64,000 nt of DNA, taken from NCBI GenBank assembly GCA_023374045.1, contig CM041782.1, positions 247,967,882 to 248,031,881 of the forward strand. Direction: 5' to 3'. This stretch comes from Limonium bicolor (Eukaryota; Streptophyta; Magnoliopsida; Caryophyllales; Plumbaginaceae). Every line of letters begins with the position of its first letter. The first letter of the stretch is position 1. The notes under the pieces were generated by a model that saw nothing but the letters and a program-made list of their open reading frames with translations, made no database searches and had not been told where the DNA came from. This document shows, piece by piece, positions 59,711 to 64,000 of the stretch. The position numbers and the translations under genes were made by a program.

Positions 59711-60174
59711 AAATTGGAATTTGGAGTTGTATGCTTTAGAAAGATTTCTAATTAGTAGTTGTAAAAGAATTTTTCTTAGACTAGAGAGTAAGTAATTGTT
59801 GGACGTTATACCGGAGAAGATAGTAGTGTAGCATGTTATATTATTCCAAGGGCAACAGGACATAGAGGAGTCCTGTGTCGAGATGACCTGAGTGCCTACA
59901 GGATTGTTATGTGTATTGCATTGCTTTGGGGATAGCTTTGCACAGTATGTATGTATAAAGTTTGTAATGAGGAACCGGACGGTTGATAGTAATATGGATT
60001 GGAGTAATTATTGTACATCGGTATGGTATGGAAAGGAGAAACATTGAGTAATGAATTTGGGAATTGTAAGGAAGAGGAATGTATGGCTTCGGTATTAGGC
60101 AAGTATAAATGAGTAAGTATAGAAATCCCATAACCGCGAACAACTTTGAGGACAAAGTTCTTAAGGGGGTAGAT
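59711..60174 (+). mobile_element. RT-3 internal domain, last part, with polypurine tract
   Basis: It continues 43836 after the AATAC duplication. It ends with AACTTTG, AGGA, CAAAGTT (60142-60159) and a polypurine tract CTTAAGGGGGTAGAT with five rather than six G, up to the LTR at 60175. No gene is seen. Confidence 0.88.
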
Positions 60175-62027
60175 TGAAATACCCCGAACTTAAATATATG
60201 GATTAAAATTAATCTAATACGTATTTAAGGGCCTAATGGTACCTAATTAATATTGGTAAGGAAAAATAAATTCAAAAGAAATAAAGAAACGCTTGAAAAG
60301 CGAAAAAACGCTAAATAAGCGTTAAATGACCATAGGAGGTACGAGACCTCGGTTAGCGTATTATATGAATTATTAAGGCTTAATGATGCCTAAATAATAC
60401 AAGGAAACAATTTCCAAAGAAAACGGATCCTTAAAATGGATTAAAAACACAAACAAATCATAAAGCGCGTTTTTCAAGGGAACCGGGAAAACGCGACTTT
60501 AAGCGGGTCAAATAGACTCGTAATAATTTTGGTCAACCAAATAGTCACTAATAAACTTTAGTGAAGGTCTAGAGCCAATAAAATCCAGAAAACGAGAAAA
60601 TAGTAAAAACTGTCAAAACGGGAAGTTGTGGGGTTAAAGTGTAATAAAATGAATAAGTGTGTCCACTATTGAAAATAGAAATTAAAAATGTGAGTGTGTG
60701 CAGTGTGTGTGGCCGTGACTCCCTTACCCTCACTCTCTTAATTCTCCCTCATTAATAAAAAGGCAAAAGTAAACTAAAAAGCAAAAGTAGCATGTTACTT
60801 TACTCACTCTCTCTCTCTTACTCTCTTATTTCCTCCACAACCCTCACACACCCCCTCTCCCTCCTCTCTATTTTTCTCTTCTTCTTCCTCTGGTAGCTCC
60901 AGCGATGGCGATTTAGGAAGCCAAACAAAAAACTCCATCTTCTCCTTCATCTTTGACCACTCAAATCTCCTACAAAAATCATAAAATTTGTACCGTTGGA
61001 ATCCTCTTGTCAAGGAGAACATTCCCCTCTGTTCAAAAATCGAGAATACCCATTTTCATCACCATGGGTATTCCTCATTTGAAGGTTTGAAACCACCATT
61101 GGAAGCCTCTTCTTCATCTTGTTGGTTTGAGGTAAAAACAAATCCGAAAAATCTCTCATTTCTAGCTCTTATTCGCATTATGAGAATTCCTAAAATGTGA
61201 GCCCTTGTTCCTTGTGGTTCCAGCCGTTTTGGATTCTCCTTGGGCCTGGGAATGTTACCCTCTTGCTAGTCAAGAACTCTATCTAGTGATAAAAAAGGTA
61301 AAGTCACTCCTAAACCCTAAACATATGCCCCTAGGCTCTAAGGTAATTTCTAGGGTTTAAGTGTTAAATTAGATACTCATTAGTTTCTTGGATATGGGAT
61401 GTAGCATTGCCTAATTGGTGAACCAAGAACAAGGAAAGGAAAAGAAAAAAGAAGAAGAAGGAAGGAAGGGGGGAGGAAAGAAAGAGGAGCAAAAATCACA
61501 AGGTAAATGCCTTACCGTGAGTTAGGTTTGTATGGTGTAGTGTAACAGTTTTGAGTATTGGAAATGAGTAGTGTTTATGAAATGAGTAATAAGTATGTTG
61601 TGGTATAGTGAGGAAGAGTAATGTAACAGTTTCGAAGATTTTAAATGATTTGAAAGCTTGGGAAAACTTTGGGTAATGGATATGTATGTGCAGGAAATCA
61701 TTGTGTATTAGTGAAGTTGGAATGTGAGTATTAATATCTTGAATGAACAGGTTGTGTGAATGAGTAATTGTGAGCTAATATGTATGTGGGCAATGTTAAA
61801 AATATAGGGGAACCTCTGCCCAAATTTGTATGGAAATAGGAGGACTTAGTTGTGTAAGAGGGGGAAACTACCTTGGTAAAAATCAGGTATATTTGGAGAA
61901 TTCAAAGTGAGTGGTTTAACACCTTGAAACAGATTTGGAAGAGAATTTAAGTATTAGGGTGGAACTAGGATTGAGGTAATGCATTGAGGATGTTAGGAGT
62001 AGCATTAGTAGAGGGAGTATTGAATGG
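60175..62027 (+). repeat. RT-3 3' LTR, first 1853 bp, interrupted by RT-7
   Basis: It matches 23503-24433 and 35426-36350 with few differences. It preserves the empty RT-4 site near 61102. It breaks at GAATGG, where RT-7 has inserted, before the position of the hairpin array. The remainder should lie beyond the window. Confidence 0.92.
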
Positions 62028-63610
62028 TGCTAACAGAGATTTTAGTAGGTAGAAATATACACATTTATGTACAGAACTTAAACAGAAGCATAGGGAAGAA
62101 ACCAAGAATGTGCCGGGCATAACTTACCCGACACCAAGCACGACAATAAATAATTATAAAGGAAAACCTACTCAATCTATACGGGTAGCAAACCAAAACC
62201 CGGTCAAAAGTAGCAGGGAAGCATATTAAGACCAAGCAAGTCGAACCCTAGGGACTTGTATAGAAAATTAGTCCTAGCCTTGGTAATTACTAAGTAAAGA
62301 GGGGGGAAAATGATAGATTTTTCTAATTATAGTAAAACTAACAAAACTAAATGGTATCTACAATGAGTTTATTCTTGATTAAGGGAAAAACCATCTAAGC
62401 ATCAATATGAACTCGAAACATAAACACAAGCCTTCGAATTACCAACAACAACTGAACACGCCGGGTGTCCTGCCGGATACCACTTGCACGGCATATTCAA
62501 AGACATTGAATATGCCGGACATTGGCCACCCGGCAGTGCATCCGGCATAGTCATAATGCATATTCTTTTTCCAGTTTCCGAGAAGAAAACAGAAGACTCA
62601 CTACCTATTAACAATCCGAGCATATATCATGCCACGAAATGAACAAAGTAATGGAAAATGTGGGTTAATTCTCACTCTCACTACTAACTCTTAATTCATA
62701 AGAAGGAGTAGGAAGATCATTAAGAGAGTCTAACCTATCTTACTTGGGTTTTGTCTTCCACAAGTAAGAATTGCATGAAGAGAAAAAGAGATCAACCTAT
62801 TCTCTTTCAATAAGAACCATACTCTTAATAAACTTGAAAATCATATAAGAAGATCATATTGTTTTACAAAAGGAGTTTCATCCCAACCAAGAACAGAAGG
62901 AACTACTACTCAATCACCCATGAATTGAAGAGGGAAATACAAGAAGAAGGGAGAGTTTTGACATGGCCTTCACCCTCTAAATCTTCTTCCAAATCTTTTT
63001 CTTCTTCTCTTGAATGGTTGTGCAGCAGTTCTTCAGTCGAAAATGCGTCTATTCTGTGGAGTAAGTGTGTGGAAATATGGTAGAATGAATACCCAAAATG
63101 TTCAGCCTCTTGCGCCCTTTTATAGACAAAATTTCTTCGGATGCCGGGTCGCATGCCGGGTCTATTTCATCCGGCATCGGGATTAAACACGTGCTATTTC
63201 CGTAACGGTCGAAACCGTCCTGGCGCGAAAAGTCACTTATGCCGGACATATTCCATCCAGCATCACACCCAGCATCGACTATTTGGATAACGGCAAATAA
63301 CCGACATCTTTTGGTAGACAGGCGCGTCTTTTACTTATGCCGGATAGAACATACCCGGCACCATGTCCGGCGACGTCCTATTTCTGCTGTGTACTTGTGT
63401 CCGTGCATGAGCGATCCGGCTTCATATCCGGCAAGGCTTGGTTTTTGATGAAAAACTTGCTCCTTGCATGAAAAACACCAAGAGCATTAGTCTGAACATA
63501 TAAAATGACTTCTTATATAAATTAATGCAAATACTAACTATTCTAACCTTATTTTAACTAATAATACTACAAATCTAGCTTATAAAATATGATAAGTCTA
63601 CGGCTTATCA
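62028..63610 (-). repeat. RT-7 3' LTR (1583 bp), probably Tat/Ogre-like
   Basis: On the minus strand it begins TGATAAGCCGTAG at 63610 and ends CTGTTAGCA at 62028. AATGG at 62023-62027 is the expected left target duplication; the right copy is outside the window. Short GCCGG-type inverted repeats are frequent, near 62110-62150, 62459-62550, 63140-63180, 63240-63290, 63337-63372 and 63413-63432. It is the same LTR group as RT-6. No gene is called. Confidence 0.75.
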
Positions 63611-64000
63611 AGGCCCTACACTTACCTTTTGCTAGTCCTCGAGCAAAATTAAATCAAGAAAGAGTAACTACTTGTGCACAAAAATCAATAAACTTTAGAA
63701 TGGCAATGATATATTTCTTTCCTAACTTGATTCTCAATCATAAGCATCACTTAATCTTTCTCATTCTATCAATAATATACAAGTGGGTAAGTAGTAAAAA
63801 CATTCAATCTCAAAAATGGAACAAGAACTCATGGGCTATTTTGTAAAAGGGGTTTTTTTTTTTTTTTTTTGCATCTCTCCTTCTTCCGGTTTCCAACATT
63901 CAGCTCTATTTTTCAAGAGTTTCTGAATGTGGCCAAGACTCTCATCATGGTTTTTTTTTTTGTATTATTATTCAGCCCTATTTTTCAAGGGTTTCTGAAT
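63611..64000 (-). mobile_element. RT-7 internal region, 3' end
   Basis: On the minus strand the sequence next to the LTR ends GGTAAGTGTAGGGCCT, a polypurine-tract-like string preceded by GCTCGAGGACTAGCAAAAGG. Such a context is typical of Tat/Ogre-type Ty3/gypsy elements. No coding domain is visible in the 390 bp seen. Long T runs are at 63853-63870 and 63951-63961. Confidence 0.6.
63898..64000. repeat. Two imperfect-palindrome repeats, 72 bp apart
   Basis: A 31-bp unit starting ATTCAG and ending CTGAAT occurs at 63898-63928 and 63970-64000. AAGAG/CTCT and AAGGG/CCCT in the middle change together and still pair. The array may continue beyond the window. Confidence 0.7.

Overview
This window is plant nuclear DNA made almost entirely of nested LTR retrotransposons. 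Evidence for a plant: Ty3/gypsy polyproteins with a C-terminal chromodomain-like tail, primer-binding sites matching initiator tRNA-Met, long 3.5-4.4 kb LTRs, and a relic resembling the plant Ptta/En/Spm transposase family. I cannot name the species. I see no intact host gene, rRNA gene or tRNA gene. Elements are called RT-1 to RT-7 here.

Five elements (RT-1 to RT-5) form a superfamily. Their LTRs start TGAAATACCCC and end GGGGTGTTACA, they use the same PBS, and they carry the same polypurine tract. RT-1 and RT-4 encode Ty3/gypsy proteins of Tekay/Del-like chromovirus type. RT-2, RT-3 and RT-5 share a non-coding internal domain, about 5.66-5.69 kb in RT-3 and RT-5, and look non-autonomous, probably mobilised by relatives of RT-1 and RT-4. 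RT-6 and RT-7 belong to another group with LTRs starting TGATAAGCCG, probably Tat/Ogre-like.

Layout. 1-3008: RT-2 5' LTR, reversed and cut by the window edge. 3009-8178: end of RT-1 gag plus pol, with a broken AlkB-like gene in the gag/pol intron. 8179-9061: RT-1 LTR fused head to head with an RT-3-type LTR. 9062-9936: transposase relic. 9937-10436: exactly 500 N. 10437-17156: RT-2 internal region and 3' LTR. 17157-18472: start of RT-1 gag on the minus strand. 18473-22470: RT-1 5' LTR. 22471-23502: second copy of the transposase relic. 23503 to 62027: RT-3, interrupted by RT-4 (24434-35420, in its 5' LTR) and RT-5 (43837-59705, in its internal region). RT-5 carries the palindromic RT-6 (56058-57597) in its 5' LTR. 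RT-7 (62028 to beyond the end) sits in the RT-3 3' LTR.

Target duplications support the nesting: TATAC for RT-2, GGAAG/GGAAT for RT-4, AATAC for RT-5 and AAGTC for RT-6. The order of events is RT-3, then RT-5, then RT-6; RT-4 and RT-7 followed RT-3, and RT-2 followed RT-1.

The most unusual signals are: (i) arrays of about 36-nt hairpins every 71-72 bp in all five related LTR families, with conserved outer base pairs and family-specific, compensated inner pairs; (ii) a roughly 200-bp tract in the RT-4 3' LTR where nearly every A has become C; (iii) RT-6, a 1.54-kb palindrome with two LTR U3 ends and a 5-bp target duplication; (iv) the AlkB-like gene captured by RT-1; (v) strong evidence that 1-9936 is inverted relative to the sequence after the N gap; (vi) a duplicated hairpin-plus-polypurine-tract module.
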